From Gammaproteobacteria bacterium (lineage in GTDB: Bacteria > Pseudomonadota > Gammaproteobacteria > Pseudomonadales > Azotimanducaceae): a DNA stretch of 64,000 nt. A program made the translations under genes and the position numbers. How positions within the stretch are numbered: the first letter of the stretch is position 1; the number at the start of each line of letters is the position of its first letter. Under the pieces are notes generated by a model, which had not been told where the DNA came from, searched no databases, and worked only from the letters and a program-made list of their open reading frames with translations. This document shows positions 1 through 12,240 of this stretch, in pieces. The stretch spans positions 1 through 64,000 of the forward strand of contig JAUIAV010000019.1 of NCBI GenBank assembly GCA_030425195.1. The letters are read 5' to 3'.

Positions 1-1032
1 GCGGAACTGATGGCGGGCTGCCAGATCGATGCGGTGTATGCCGGTATCGCGGGCAGTCACATCCGCAGCTTCAACTCGCACGGCATCGTCGCGATCCGGG
101 ACCGGGAAGTGCTGCCTCAGGACGTGGAACGGGTGATCGACGCGGCCAAGGCCATGGCCATTCCGGCGGACCAGAAGATCCTGCACATCCTGCCTCAGGA
201 GTACGTGATCGATGCCCAGGAAGGCGTCAAGGAGCCGCTCGGGATGTCCGGCGTGCGGCTGGAAGCCAAGGTGCATCTGGTGACCTGTGCGGTGAACGCG
301 GCTCAGAACATCGAGAAGTGCATCGAACGCTGCGGTCTCACCGTCAACGACATCATCCTCGAGCAGCTGGCATCCAGCTACTCCGTGCTCACGGACGATG
401 AACGGGATCTGGGCGTCTGTCTGGTGGACATCGGCGGCGGTACCACGGACATCGCCGTGTTCACCGACGGAGCCATCCGGCATACGGCGGTGATTCCCAT
501 CGCGGGTGACCAGGTCACCAACGACATCGCCATGGCGCTCCGCACGCCGACGCAGAATGCGGAAGAGATCAAGATCAAATATGCCTGTGCGCTGACACAG
601 CTTGCCCGGCCCGACGAGACCATCAAGGTCCCGGGAGTCGGTGACAAGCCAGCCAAAGAGCTATCACGCCAGGCGCTGGCCGAGGTGGTCGAACCCCGAT
701 ACGACGAGCTGTTCACCCTGATTCAGGCTGAACTCAGGCGAAGTGGTTTCGAGGATCTCATCGCGGCCGGAATCGTGCTCACTGGGGGAGCATCGAAAAT
801 GGAAGGGGTGATCGAGCTGGCGGAGGAAATCTTCCACATGCCGGTCAGTTTGGGCTCGCCGCGGGACGTGGCGGGTTTGAAGGACATCGTAAGGAACCCC
901 GTATATGCGACAGGCGTCGGCCTGCTGCAGTACGGAATGCAACAAGAGGAAGAGCAGCCGAAGCGCGGAGGTGGTCTGCGACCTGGCGGGGCCCTTGCCC
1001 GCCTGAAGAAGTGGTTCGGCGAAAATTTCTGA
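1..1032 (+). CDS. ftsA: Cell division protein FtsA (5' end outside window)
   Basis: FtsA is the actin-like protein that tethers FtsZ to the inner membrane and recruits later divisome proteins. The reading frame is open from base 1, so the N-terminus lies outside the window; 343 residues are present. Actin-fold signatures are visible: the phosphate-binding segment [13 protein letters not shown] and the adenosine-motif region [11 protein letters not shown]. The C-terminus ends in a short basic amphipathic stretch ([11 protein letters not shown]), as expected for the FtsA membrane-targeting helix. It lies 16 bp upstream of ftsZ on the same strand, the usual dcw-cluster order. Confidence 0.96.
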   Translation, partial: AELMAGCQIDAVYAGIAGSHIRSFNSHGIVAIRDREVLPQDVERVIDAAKAMAIPADQKILHILPQEYVIDAQEGVKEPLGMSGVRLEAKVHLVTCAVNAAQNIEKCIERCGLTVNDIILEQLASSYSVLTDDERDLGVCLVDIGGGTTDIAVFTDGAIRHTAVIPIAGDQVTNDIAMALRTPTQNAEEIKIKYACALTQLARPDETIKVPGVGDKPAKELSRQALAEVVEPRYDELFTLIQAELRRSGFEDLIAAGIVLTGGASKMEGVIELAEEIFHMPVSLGSPRDVAGLKDIVRNPVYATGVGLLQYGMQQEEEQPKRGGGLRPGGALARLKKWFGENF

Positions 1033-1048
1033 TTCAGGAGAATTCCAG

Positions 1049-2194
1049 ATGTTTGAATTGGTAGACAGTGCACCCCAGAGCGCCATCATCAAGGTGGTCG
1101 GCATCGGTGGTGGCGGCGGCAACGCAGTGCAGCACATGCTGGCAAGGCAGGTGGACGGCGTGGACTTCATCGCGGCGAACACGGATGCCCAGGCGCTGAA
1201 GAGCTGTGAGGCGAAGACGGTGCTGCAGATCGGCAGCTCCATCACCAAAGGCCTCGGTGCGGGTGCAAACCCGGACATCGGCCGGCAGGCGGCCCTCGAA
1301 GACAGGGATCGGATCGCCGAAGTGCTCGCGGGTGCGGACATGGTCTTTCTGACGGCGGGCATGGGCGGCGGCACCGGCACCGGTGCGGCTCCGGTGATCG
1401 CCAACGTCGCTAAGGAGATGAACATCCTGACCGTGGCGGTGGTGACCCGGCCTTTCCGGTTCGAAAAACGCACGGATGTGGCGGACCGTGGCGTTCACGA
1501 GCTCCGGGAGACCGTGGACTCGCTGATCACGATTCCCAACGAGAAGCTGCTGGCCGTCCTCGGTGAGCGCACGAGCATGCTCGATGCTTTCAGCGCGGCC
1601 AACGACGTGCTGCTTGGTGCCGTTCAGGGTATTGCCGACCTCATCATCCGTCCCGGCATGATCAACGTGGATTTTGCAGACGTGCGCACGGTGATGTCCG
1701 AAATGGGCATGGCCATGATGGGTACCGGCCGGGCGACCGGCGACAACAGAGCCCGGGATGCTGCCGAGGCGGCGATCCGTTCTCCGCTGCTGGAAGACGT
1801 GGATCTGCACGGCGCCCGGGGCATTCTGGTGAACGTGACCGCCGGACCTGATCTGAACATCGGCGAATTCACCGACGTGGGCACCATCGTGGAGGAGTTC
1901 GCTTCCGACAGCGCCACCGTCGTGGTGGGCACGGTGATCGACGAGGAACTGACGGACGAGCTGAAGGTGACGGTGGTTGCCACGGGTCTCGGCGACACGG
2001 GCCGGATTCAGAAGCTGCACGAGCCGCCGGTTCAGGAAGTGCCCATGGACGAGCCGCGCTACGACCAGCTGGACCGCCCTGCGTTCCTGCGGCACAACGC
2101 AGCGCTCAAGCAGGAGAATCTGGCCGAGGATCTGCTGGTGGACGATCCGGACTACCTGGACATCCCGGCGTTTCTGCGCCGCCAGGCGGACTGA
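1049..2194 (+). CDS. ftsZ: Cell division protein FtsZ
   Basis: FtsZ is the tubulin-like GTPase that polymerises into the Z-ring at midcell. The 381-residue protein has the tubulin signature GGGTGTG at residues 106-112 and the T7-loop residues N206, D208 and D211 that complete the GTPase site of the neighbouring subunit. The extreme C-terminus contains the conserved tail ([13 protein letters not shown]) that binds FtsA and ZipA. The start ATG follows an AGGAGA ribosome site. Length and motif spacing are normal for a gammaproteobacterial FtsZ, with a short C-terminal linker. It is the second gene of the ftsA-ftsZ pair, and lpxC follows after 210 bp. Confidence 0.98.
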   Translation: MFELVDSAPQSAIIKVVGIGGGGGNAVQHMLARQVDGVDFIAANTDAQALKSCEAKTVLQIGSSITKGLGAGANPDIGRQAALEDRDRIAEVLAGADMVFLTAGMGGGTGTGAAPVIANVAKEMNILTVAVVTRPFRFEKRTDVADRGVHELRETVDSLITIPNEKLLAVLGERTSMLDAFSAANDVLLGAVQGIADLIIRPGMINVDFADVRTVMSEMGMAMMGTGRATGDNRARDAAEAAIRSPLLEDVDLHGARGILVNVTAGPDLNIGEFTDVGTIVEEFASDSATVVVGTVIDEELTDELKVTVVATGLGDTGRIQKLHEPPVQEVPMDEPRYDQLDRPAFLRHNAALKQENLAEDLLVDDPDYLDIPAFLRRQAD

Positions 2195-2404
2195 CTGGCA
2201 GGTCCGGAACCGGGGAAACAAAATGTAACAAATGTGTGACCGTCAGCCATAATTGGGGCTCGCCCCTCTGCTACCATGCCTCGCGGCGCAGGATTGCAGA
2301 CCCCTGTGTCGTGAGGCGATCTTCCCACCGTTAAGCAACCATTAAGGTTAGGACGAGTAGGGTCAGGTGCCTTCACTGAATGAACGGACATCGGAAAACA
2401 AGAA

Positions 2405-3322
2405 ATGCCCGCCCTGCTGCAGAGAACCCTGAAAAACGTCATCCGCGCCACAGGCGTGGGGCTTCATACCGGCGAAAAGGTCTACCTGACGCTGCGTCCG
2501 GCGCCCGTGGATACGGGTATCGTATTCGTCCGTACGGATCTCGATGAGCCGGTGGCGATTGCTGCCCGGGCGGAGAACGTGGGCGACACCACCATGGCGA
2601 CGACGCTCACCGACGGTACGACAAGCATCTCGACGGTAGAGCATCTGATGTCCGCGTTTGCCGGACTCGGCATCGACAATGCCTATGTGGACGTGAGCGC
2701 ACCGGAACTGCCGATCATGGATGGCAGTGCGGCCCCATTCGTGTTTCTGCTGCAGTCCGCGGGGATCGAGGAGCAGACGGCGCCGAAGAAGTTTCTGCGG
2801 ATCCTGAAGAAGGTCAGCTACAGTCACGGCGACATCACCGCCGAGCTGTCCCCCTACGATGGCTTCCGGGTGGAATACACCCTGGAGTACGACCATCCCG
2901 TGTTCAAACATCACAAGCGCAAGGCGACGGTGGAGTTTTCCAGCATGGCCTTCGTCAAGGAAGTCAGCCGGGCCCGCACCTTCGGCTTTCTGGCGGACTA
3001 CGAGAAGCTCCGCGCCATGAATCTGGCCCGCGGCGGCAGTCTGGACAATGCGGTGGTGGTGGACGACTACCGGATTCTGAACAACGAAGGACTCCGTCAG
3101 GAAGACGAGTTCGTGAAGCACAAGATTCTGGATGCCATCGGCGATCTGTACCTGCTGGGCCACAGCGTGATCGGCGCCTTCGCAGGCTTCAAATCCGGTC
3201 ACGGCCCCAATAACCAGCTGCTGCGCAAGCTGCTGGCCGAGGAGGGCGCATTCGAGATCGTCACCTTCGACGACGCCGAGGTCGCCCCCATCTCCTTCTC
3301 ACGACCCGCCCTGGCGGATTGA
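2405..3322 (+). CDS. lpxC: UDP-3-O-acyl-N-acetylglucosamine deacetylase LpxC
   Basis: LpxC catalyses the committed zinc-dependent deacetylation step of lipid A synthesis in the cytoplasm. The 305-residue length matches the family. Zinc ligands are recognisable: H80 in [10 protein letters not shown], and H239 and D243 in [10 protein letters not shown]. The catalytic His lies in SGHGPNN near residue 266. Placement directly after ftsZ is the classical gammaproteobacterial arrangement. The 210 bp upstream probably carry its own promoter, though I see no perfect consensus there. A five-copy tandem repeat starts at its stop codon. Confidence 0.97.
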   Translation: MPALLQRTLKNVIRATGVGLHTGEKVYLTLRPAPVDTGIVFVRTDLDEPVAIAARAENVGDTTMATTLTDGTTSISTVEHLMSAFAGLGIDNAYVDVSAPELPIMDGSAAPFVFLLQSAGIEEQTAPKKFLRILKKVSYSHGDITAELSPYDGFRVEYTLEYDHPVFKHHKRKATVEFSSMAFVKEVSRARTFGFLADYEKLRAMNLARGGSLDNAVVVDDYRILNNEGLRQEDEFVKHKILDAIGDLYLLGHSVIGAFAGFKSGHGPNNQLLRKLLAEEGAFEIVTFDDAEVAPISFSRPALAD

Positions 3323-3390
3323 CCTTCCGGAAAAGACCCTCCGGAAAAGACCCAGCGGAAAAGACCGAGCGAATTAGACCCTGTGGAAAA
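3321..3390. repeat. Five tandem copies of a 14-bp unit after lpxC
   Basis: Five consecutive 14-bp units of the form GACCNNNCGGAAAA begin inside the lpxC stop codon. Copies 1 and 2 differ at one base, and copy 4 (ending GAATTA) is the most diverged. A GGAGA...TCTCC inverted repeat follows at once at 3391. No function is assigned; the site lies between convergent lpxC and the DUF721 gene. Confidence 0.85.
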
Positions 3391-3515
3391 GGAGAACCCC
3401 GTCTCCTGATGGCGGGTGTTTCTGCTGCCTGAGTCTCATTTCCGAGGCGAACGGGCTGGAATAATGGGCGTTGTGAGCGCTCGCTTATCCGCGAGGCACA
3501 CGACTGCGCGGGAAT

Positions 3516-3821
3516 TCAGCCGGTTACCCGGATCCTGAGCTCCCGGGCGTCGCTGAAAGTGGCGAGCTGGCCCAGTCTGTCGATGATGTCAGGGGCCATG
3601 AAACGCAGCTTGGTGGCGCTGGCGGCATTGCGGCAGGTGATGACGATGACCGAGCCCCTGACGTCGCTGACCCGGCACTCCCTGGCGAGTACCGGCGGCA
3701 GCACGGCATGAAGCTCGGCGGTCCAGTTTTCCTGGTTGCTGGCCTGCCGCAGGAGACGTTGTAAAGGAGTAAAACGCTGGTGGCGTTCGCTGAGCAGTTC
3801 ATTTATCTTTGTCTGTGGCAC
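3516..3821 (-). CDS. DUF721 / DciA-like protein
   Basis: A small 101-residue protein of the DUF721 family, whose best-studied members are the DciA helicase loaders. Recognisable features are the N-terminal helix ending in LLRQASNQENW, the central ARECRVSDVRGSVIVITCRNAASATKLR core (split here for length: ARECRVSDVRGS, then VIVITCRNAASATKL) and a C-terminal beta segment ending ELRIRVTG. In gammaproteobacteria it is usually found divergent from the M23 peptidase/secA block, as here. It converges with lpxC. Assignment is to the family; replicative helicase loading is inferred from characterised relatives only. Confidence 0.75.
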   Translation of the reverse strand: MPQTKINELLSERHQRFTPLQRLLRQASNQENWTAELHAVLPPVLARECRVSDVRGSVIVITCRNAASATKLRFMAPDIIDRLGQLATFSDARELRIRVTG

Positions 3822-4093
3822 TTGAAGGTCTCGCCCCGGCCGCCTGGCACCTGCGTCGGCCGATACGATAGCGCGAAGACCACTGCTGATAAAACAGCGT
3901 CTGCGGCCTTATCCGCGGCAGACGCCGGAAAAATTTGCCGGTCAGGCAAAGCCAGTAAAACAAACAGCAGCAACAACAGGGAAAAATCGAGCGCCGACAG
4001 GACTTCGGGGGGCTTTACAGCATTCCGCACAGTCGTACCGGGCAATCCGGGTTGTGCACCCCGCCGCGTGCAGTCTGTCGGGCGTTTACGCGC

Positions 4094-5005
4094 ATGAAGA
4101 TCATACTGCTAGGCGAAAAGGGCCAGTCCCGCGCCATCAGACTATCCCGGCAGAGCGTCGTCGTCGGTGCTTTTGCCGCCGTCATGGCGGTGGCACTGGG
4201 CGGCTACTATCTGTTCGCAATGGCCAGCCAGCCCACGCTGGCTCCGGAAACCGTCACCGAATGGCAGGACCGTCTGGAAGCCCAGCAGGAGGAAGTGGCG
4301 TCCATGCGCAGACGCTCAGCGGCGGAATCTGAAGCCGTGGGCCGTCAACTCGCTCAGATGCAGGCGCGTCTGCACCGGATGGAGGCGCTCGGCGCCCGGG
4401 TCACCGAGGTGGCGGAGCTGGACGAAGGCGAGTTTTCCTTCGACGATCCCGCACCGCAGGGTGGCCCCGGCATGGAACCGGCGAGCGTACCGGATTTCGC
4501 AGACCTGAGAACCAGCATGGACGAACTCGCCGCCGGCCTGAAAGCCCGGGAGAGCGAGCTCGAGATTCTCGAGTCCATGCTGCTCGACCGCGACTTCCAG
4601 GAAGCGAAAGTCATTGCCGGTCGGCCGGTCACCTGGGGCTGGATGTCCTCCAAGTACGGAAAGCGGCTGGATCCGTTCACCGGTAAATCCGCCTGGCATG
4701 CGGGCGTGGATTTCGCGGGCAAGGACGGATCGGACGTGGTCGCGGTGGCCGGCGGCGTGGTGACCTATGCCGGCAAGCGGTATGGGTACGGTCTCATGGT
4801 GGAGGTCACGCACGGGGACGGCTACGTCACCCGCTACGGCCACCATGCGGACATCCTGGTGTCGGTGGGTGATGTGGTCAAGCCCCGGCAGGTCATCGGC
4901 AAAATGGGCTCCTCAGGGCGATCCACGGGCCCGCACGTGCACTTCGAGGTGCTCAAGAACGGCAAGCACGTGGATCCGAGCCGCTACGTCGCCCGGCGTC
5001 GCTGA
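4094..5005 (+). CDS. M23-family murein endopeptidase upstream of secA
   Basis: A membrane-anchored LytM-type peptidase predicted to cut peptidoglycan cross-links in the periplasm or to activate amidases. The chosen ATG (MKIILLGEKG) gives an N-terminal basic segment, one membrane span near residues 25-42, a coiled-coil stretch (about 55-165) and a C-terminal M23 domain. Catalytic zinc residues are present: HAGVD and the HxH motif in GPHVHFEV. An upstream in-frame ATG at 4052 would add 14 poorly conserved residues and is less likely. An M23 gene directly before secA is common in gammaproteobacteria. The 272 bp between it and the divergent DUF721 gene must hold both promoters. Confidence 0.9.
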   Translation: MKIILLGEKGQSRAIRLSRQSVVVGAFAAVMAVALGGYYLFAMASQPTLAPETVTEWQDRLEAQQEEVASMRRRSAAESEAVGRQLAQMQARLHRMEALGARVTEVAELDEGEFSFDDPAPQGGPGMEPASVPDFADLRTSMDELAAGLKARESELEILESMLLDRDFQEAKVIAGRPVTWGWMSSKYGKRLDPFTGKSAWHAGVDFAGKDGSDVVAVAGGVVTYAGKRYGYGLMVEVTHGDGYVTRYGHHADILVSVGDVVKPRQVIGKMGSSGRSTGPHVHFEVLKNGKHVDPSRYVARRR

Positions 5006-5198
5006 ACCCATCCGTCGCCCGGAGCGGGCGGAGTCTCACAGTTCTTCCAGTGTTCTGACCAGGACGATGCCCGGCAATTTCCGGGGTTTCCCCGCCCTGG
5101 GGCGGATGCCGGGCCGGACACGGCCAGGTAAAAACCGGTAAACTCCGGCCCCGAAATCGGATCTAACTCCCCCCGGACCAACGGAATTCTGACAAGTC

Positions 5199-7967
<2,769 letters not shown>

Positions 7968-7968
7968 A

Positions 7969-9189
7969 GTGGCAGTGAATCTCGAGGCGCCGGGCGAGCT
8001 TCTGGCGGTCCCGGGCGTACGGCTCGCAACCGGCGCTGCCGCCATCAAGCGCCCGGGCCGGGACGATCTGACGATCCTGATTTTCGATCCCGGCACCACC
8101 GTGGCCGGAGTGTTCACTCAATCCGCATTCAGGGCCGCCCCCGTGCTGCTCGCACAGGAACGGATCCGACGGGGTGATGTGCGGGCGCTCCTCATCAACA
8201 GCGGAAACGCGAATGCGGCAACCGGGGAAGCCGGTCTGGCAGACGCCCGGGTCCTCTGCGAAGCGGCCGCCGAAGTGCTGGATATTCCAGCTGAATCGGT
8301 ACTACCGTTCTCCACAGGTGTGATCGGTGAACGGCTGCCCGTGGCGAAAATGACGCCCGTCATCGGTGTGATGCCTGACGGGCTCTCGGAAACGAACTGG
8401 CCCGCCGCTGCCGGGGCGATCATGACCACGGACACCGTGGCCAAGGCCTGCAGTCTGACCGTCGAGCTGGAAGGGCAGTCGGTGACCATCACCGGGATGG
8501 CCAAGGGCTCCGGCATGATCCGTCCGGACATGGCCACCATGCTGGCCTACGTGTGCACGGACGCCCGGGTGAGTCAGACCTGCCTGAACGCGCTGGTGAA
8601 GGTGGCGGCAGACCGGAGTTTCAACCGTATCACCGTTGATGGGGATACCAGCACCAACGACGCTTTCATCCTGGCGGCCACCGGCCGCGCGGAGCACGGA
8701 ATCATCGATTCTCCGGAATCCGAGACGGGTCGAGCGCTGCTGGCCGGTATCGAGTCCGTGGCACGCACGCTTGCCCAGGCCATCGTCCGTGACGGGGAGG
8801 GTGTCACCAAGTTCGTGACCGTGGCGGTGCAGGGCGGCATGGACGAAGCGGAGTGTCTGAAGGTCGCCTACACGATTGCGGAGTCACCCCTGGTGAAGAC
8901 GGCGTTGTTTGCCAGCGATCCGAACTGGGGCCGGCTCGCCATGGCCATCGGCCGGGCCGGCGTGCGGGATCTGGATCCCGCGGGGGTGCAGGTCTGGTTC
9001 GACGACGTGCAGGTCATGCGTGACGGGCTCATGGATCCGGACTACGCGGAGGCGGCCGGTGCGGGCGTGCTCGCACAGGCGGAGTTCACGATTCGCGTCA
9101 TGCTCGGCAGAGGAGATGCCGCCGCCGAGATCTGGACGTCCGATCTCTCCTACGAGTATGTGCGGATCAACGCCGAATACCGGACCTGA
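7969..9189 (+). CDS. argJ: Bifunctional ornithine acetyltransferase / N-acetylglutamate synthase
   Basis: ArgJ transfers the acetyl group from N-acetylornithine to glutamate in the cyclic arginine pathway, and the bifunctional type also makes N-acetylglutamate from acetyl-CoA. The 406-residue proprotein has the self-cleavage region KGSGMIRPDMATML, where the Thr becomes the nucleophile of the beta chain. Other family blocks are visible: NSGNANAATGE near the start, and VDGDTSTNDA. The start is GTG, 1 bp after the secA stop, so the two genes are probably cotranscribed. The convergent yacG ends 16 bp downstream. Confidence 0.95.
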   Translation: MAVNLEAPGELLAVPGVRLATGAAAIKRPGRDDLTILIFDPGTTVAGVFTQSAFRAAPVLLAQERIRRGDVRALLINSGNANAATGEAGLADARVLCEAAAEVLDIPAESVLPFSTGVIGERLPVAKMTPVIGVMPDGLSETNWPAAAGAIMTTDTVAKACSLTVELEGQSVTITGMAKGSGMIRPDMATMLAYVCTDARVSQTCLNALVKVAADRSFNRITVDGDTSTNDAFILAATGRAEHGIIDSPESETGRALLAGIESVARTLAQAIVRDGEGVTKFVTVAVQGGMDEAECLKVAYTIAESPLVKTALFASDPNWGRLAMAIGRAGVRDLDPAGVQVWFDDVQVMRDGLMDPDYAEAAGAGVLAQAEFTIRVMLGRGDAAAEIWTSDLSYEYVRINAEYRT

Positions 9190-9205
9190 TCCGCCCGGGT
9201 AGAGA

Positions 9206-9430
9206 TCAGCGCTCGTCCATATCTCCTGACAGCACGTCGTTCTCGTCCCCATCCACGTCGCCGGGGATGCTGTGCTGTTCGTCCGCCCAGGCACCGAGAT
9301 CGATGAGCTTGCAGCGTTCCGAGCAGAACGGCCGGTCCGGGTTGCTCTGAGTCCACTTCACCCGCCTGCCGCAGGTGGGGCAGGTGACGATTCTCGGCGT
9401 GCTGTCGGTCGTCATGACGGAAGCGTTCAC
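9206..9430 (-). CDS. yacG: DNA gyrase inhibitor / zinc-binding protein YacG
   Basis: YacG is a small zinc protein that inhibits DNA gyrase in E. coli. The four-cysteine site is complete: CPTCG in the first half and FCSERCK in the second, followed by the family segment LIDLGAWADEQHSIPG. The GTG start overlaps the coaE stop (GTGA), suggesting translational coupling; an internal ATG at 9415 is an alternative start. The acidic C-terminal tail is normal. It is the last gene of the pilB-pilC-pilD-coaE-yacG run. Confidence 0.93.
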   Translation of the reverse strand: MNASVMTTDSTPRIVTCPTCGRRVKWTQSNPDRPFCSERCKLIDLGAWADEQHSIPGDVDGDENDVLSGDMDER

Positions 9431-10032
9431 GCCTCCTCGGCCAGTGCCAGGTACTTGGCGTGCAGTCTGGCCACTTCCGCGTCCAGGTGCTCGAGTCCCT
9501 GATCGTTCACGATCACGTCGTCGGCGGCGGCCAGACGCTCCTCGCGGCTGGCCTGCGCCGCCATGATGGCGCGAACCTGGGCTTCCGGATTGTCGTCCCG
9601 CGCCATGGTTCTGGAGACCTGCAGCGCTTCGGGTACGTCCACCACCAGCACGCGATCACAGGACGTCTGCCGCCCGGTCTCGATGAGGATCGGATGGGCG
9701 AGAATGGCGTAAGGCGAGGCGGCGGCTGCCAGCTCTTCGTTCATGTAGGCGTTGATCAGCGGATGGGTGAGCTGCTCCAGCCAGCGGCGCTCGGATTCAT
9801 CTTCAAAGACGAGCTTCCGAAGGGCTGCCCGGTCCAGGGTGCCGTCGGCGGCGATCACGTCCGCGCCGAAGTGCTCCTCGATGGCCTTCAGGGCCGGGCG
9901 GCCGGGCTCGACCACGACCCTGGAGGCGATGTCCGCATCCACCACGCGGATGCCCAGCGCCTCGAACCGCTCCGAAACCGCGGATTTGCCGCTGCCGATG
10001 CCGCCGGTCAGGCCGACCACGAACTTGCTCAT
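9427..10032 (-). CDS. coaE: Dephospho-CoA kinase
   Basis: CoaE phosphorylates the 3'-hydroxyl of dephospho-CoA, the last step in CoA synthesis. The P-loop GLTGGIGSGKS is near the N-terminus, and the family segments VDADI and ERRWLEQLTHPLI are present. The ATG at 10032 is preceded by AGGTGA at good spacing, so it is preferred over the GTG three codons upstream. Length (201 residues) is normal. It is encoded between pilD and yacG, the conserved order in pseudomonads and relatives. Confidence 0.95.
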   Translation of the reverse strand: MSKFVVGLTGGIGSGKSAVSERFEALGIRVVDADIASRVVVEPGRPALKAIEEHFGADVIAADGTLDRAALRKLVFEDESERRWLEQLTHPLINAYMNEELAAAASPYAILAHPILIETGRQTSCDRVLVVDVPEALQVSRTMARDDNPEAQVRAIMAAQASREERLAAADDVIVNDQGLEHLDAEVARLHAKYLALAEEA

Positions 10033-10097
10033 ACAACTCACCTGAAACGTCTGAAGCCGGACCTGGCCGGCGGAGCGCGACGTGCGGGCGGTCCGGT

Positions 10098-10970
10098 TCA
10101 GGCGGCAAAAAAAGAGAGCACGGTATCACGGTTCACCAGGCAAACCCATCCGGCCACGGCCAGGAACGGCCCGAAGGCGATGGGTTTGCCGGATTCCCGC
10201 TTGCCACGCAGGGAAGCGATCATGGCGTAGAGAAGGCCGGTGACCGCGGCGATGAGGATGGTGCCTGGAATGATCTGCCAGCCGAGCCAGGCGCCGATGG
10301 CGGCCAGCAGCTTGAAGTCGCCGTAACCCATGCCTTCCTTGCCCGTGATGAGCTTGAAGCCCCAGTAGGTGCTCCAGAGAAAGAGATAGCCCGTCATGGC
10401 GCCGATCAGCGCCGAGTGAAGATCCACGATGGCCCCGCTGCCGAAACCCTCCGACATGTTGACGACGATGCCGAGCCAGAGCAGCGGCAGGGTCAGCTGG
10501 TCCGGCAGCAGCTGGGTATCGAAGTCGATGAAGGTGGCGGCAATGAGCACCCAGGTATAGAGCGCGGCGGCGAGACCCAGCCAGGTGAATCCGTAGACGT
10601 GCAGCACGGCCAGGGTCGCCAGTCCGGTCAGCAGCTCGATGGCGGGATAGCGGGGTGAAATGGCGGCCTGGCAGGTGCCGCACCGGCCCCGCAGGATCAG
10701 CCAGCTCAGCACCGGGATGTTCTGCCAGGCTCTGAGCTGAGTGCCGCAGGCGGGGCATCGGGAGCGGGGCGTGGCCAGGTTGAAGCGTTCTTCGGGCGGG
10801 TCCTGCTCAGGGGATTGCTCGAGGAAAGCCCGGGCGTCCGACTGCCACTGCCGGTTCAGCATGACGGGCAGCCGGTAGATGACGACGTTCAGAAAGCTGC
10901 CGACGCAGAGCGCGAACCAGAAGGCGACGATCAGGCCCGTCCAGCCGAAGGTCAGCAGGGTTTCCGGCAT
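10098..10970 (-). CDS. pilD: Type IV prepilin leader peptidase / N-methyltransferase PilD
   Basis: PilD is the inner-membrane aspartyl protease that removes the prepilin leader and methylates the new N-terminus; it also serves type II secretion pseudopilins. The cytoplasmic loop contains two CxxC pairs (CPACG and CGTCQ) typical of the methyltransferase-bearing form. Catalytic aspartates are in DFDTQLLPD and in the GxGD motif GYGDFKL. About eight membrane spans and a length of 290 residues fit. It would process both pilins at 14525 and 15080 and could also serve the T2SS implied by gspAB. Confidence 0.96.
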   Translation of the reverse strand: MPETLLTFGWTGLIVAFWFALCVGSFLNVVIYRLPVMLNRQWQSDARAFLEQSPEQDPPEERFNLATPRSRCPACGTQLRAWQNIPVLSWLILRGRCGTCQAAISPRYPAIELLTGLATLAVLHVYGFTWLGLAAALYTWVLIAATFIDFDTQLLPDQLTLPLLWLGIVVNMSEGFGSGAIVDLHSALIGAMTGYLFLWSTYWGFKLITGKEGMGYGDFKLLAAIGAWLGWQIIPGTILIAAVTGLLYAMIASLRGKRESGKPIAFGPFLAVAGWVCLVNRDTVLSFFAA

Positions 10971-11003
10971 GAACGTCGCTCGGATTGCGCGCGATTGCCG
11001 GGG

Positions 11004-12218
11004 TCAGCCCCCGACGACCTGGCCGAGCTGGAAGATCGGCAGGTACATGGCGATGATGAGGCCACCCACGAGGACGCCGAGCACGGCCATGATCATCGGT
11101 TCCATCAGCGCCGTGAGATTGTCCACCGCGTTGTCCACCTGTTCCTCGTAGTAGGTGGCGGACTTGTCGAGCATGTCGTCCAGCGCACCGGCTTCCTCAC
11201 CGATGGCGACCATCTGGACGACCATGTTCGGAAACACACCCGTGGAGCGCATGGAGAAATTCAGCTGCTGGCCCGTGGAGACGTCGTCGCGGATCTTCAG
11301 CACGGCTTCCTGATAGACGCTGTTGCCGGTGGCACCTGCCACTGAATTCAAAGCGTCGACCAGCGGGACGCCTGCTGCAAAGGTGGTGGACAGCGTGCGC
11401 GCGTACCGCGCAACCGAAGACTTCTCGATGATCGAGCCGGCAATTGGCATCTTCAGGGCGAGCCGGTCGATCGTATCCCGCATCTTCTTGGACCGTTTGC
11501 GCGCGCCGATGAAACCGGCGACCGTCAGGCCGACACCAACGACGATCATCAGCCAGTAGTCCTGGGTGAACTCGGATATGCCGATGACGAACTGCGTGAA
11601 TGCAGGCAGCTCCGCTCCGAAGCCTGCGAAGACCTCCTGAAACTGCGGAACCACCTTGATCAGCAGAATACCGGAGACGATGAACGCCACACAAAGTACC
11701 GCAATCGGGTAGGTCATGGCTTTCTTGACCTTGGCCTTCAGAGACTCCGATTTCTCCTTGTAGGTGGCGATCCGGTCGAGCATCGTTTCGAGAGAACCGG
11801 ATTGCTCACCGGCATCAACCAGGTTGCAGAACAGGTCGTCGAAATAGAGCGGGTGTTTGCGCAGCGCGGAAGCGAACGAGGAGCCGCCCGCGACGTCATT
11901 TCTGACCGAACGAACCAGTTCAGATACCTTCGGCTTGTCCAGACCGTCGGCAACGATGTCGAAAGCCTGAACCAGAGGCACCCCGGCTCGCATCATGGTT
12001 GCCATCTGGCGGGTGAAGAGCGCAATGTCTGCCGGTTTGACGCTGCCGCCGGAAGACAGCGAGAAGCCTTTGGTCTTCTTCCTGACCTTGTTGGCAACGA
12101 TGCCCTGGCGCCGGAGCTCCGCGCGGGCGATGGCAGGAGAGGCACTGGTGATTTCACCCTTGGTCTTCTTGCCCTGCTTGTCCGTTCCTTCCCAGAGGAA
12201 TATCGCGCTCTCGGCCAT
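11004..12218 (-). CDS. pilC: Type IV pilus inner-membrane platform protein PilC
   Basis: PilC is the polytopic platform on which PilB assembles pilin subunits. The 404-residue protein has two T2SSF repeats, each with an amphipathic cytoplasmic domain followed by hydrophobic spans. Signatures visible are FTRQMATMMRAGVPLVQAFD in the first repeat, and ARTLSTTFAAGVPLVDAL with GEEAGALDDML in the second. The C-terminus ends in the usual long hydrophobic helix followed by LPIFQLGQVVGG. It lies 22 bp after pilB in the same operon. Confidence 0.96.
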   Translation of the reverse strand: MAESAIFLWEGTDKQGKKTKGEITSASPAIARAELRRQGIVANKVRKKTKGFSLSSGGSVKPADIALFTRQMATMMRAGVPLVQAFDIVADGLDKPKVSELVRSVRNDVAGGSSFASALRKHPLYFDDLFCNLVDAGEQSGSLETMLDRIATYKEKSESLKAKVKKAMTYPIAVLCVAFIVSGILLIKVVPQFQEVFAGFGAELPAFTQFVIGISEFTQDYWLMIVVGVGLTVAGFIGARKRSKKMRDTIDRLALKMPIAGSIIEKSSVARYARTLSTTFAAGVPLVDALNSVAGATGNSVYQEAVLKIRDDVSTGQQLNFSMRSTGVFPNMVVQMVAIGEEAGALDDMLDKSATYYEEQVDNAVDNLTALMEPMIMAVLGVLVGGLIIAMYLPIFQLGQVVGG

Positions 12219-12240
12219 GATCTACTTCCTGTTGGCTCCG

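Noticed and set aside
1034..2221. Long minus-strand frame opposite ftsZ
   Set aside because: An antisense shadow produced by GC-rich codons; no protein features, while ftsZ is unmistakable.
5006..5198. Possible secM-like arrest peptide upstream of secA
   Set aside because: No frame in this gap encodes a signal peptide followed by an arrest motif; the M23 gene occupies the usual secM position.
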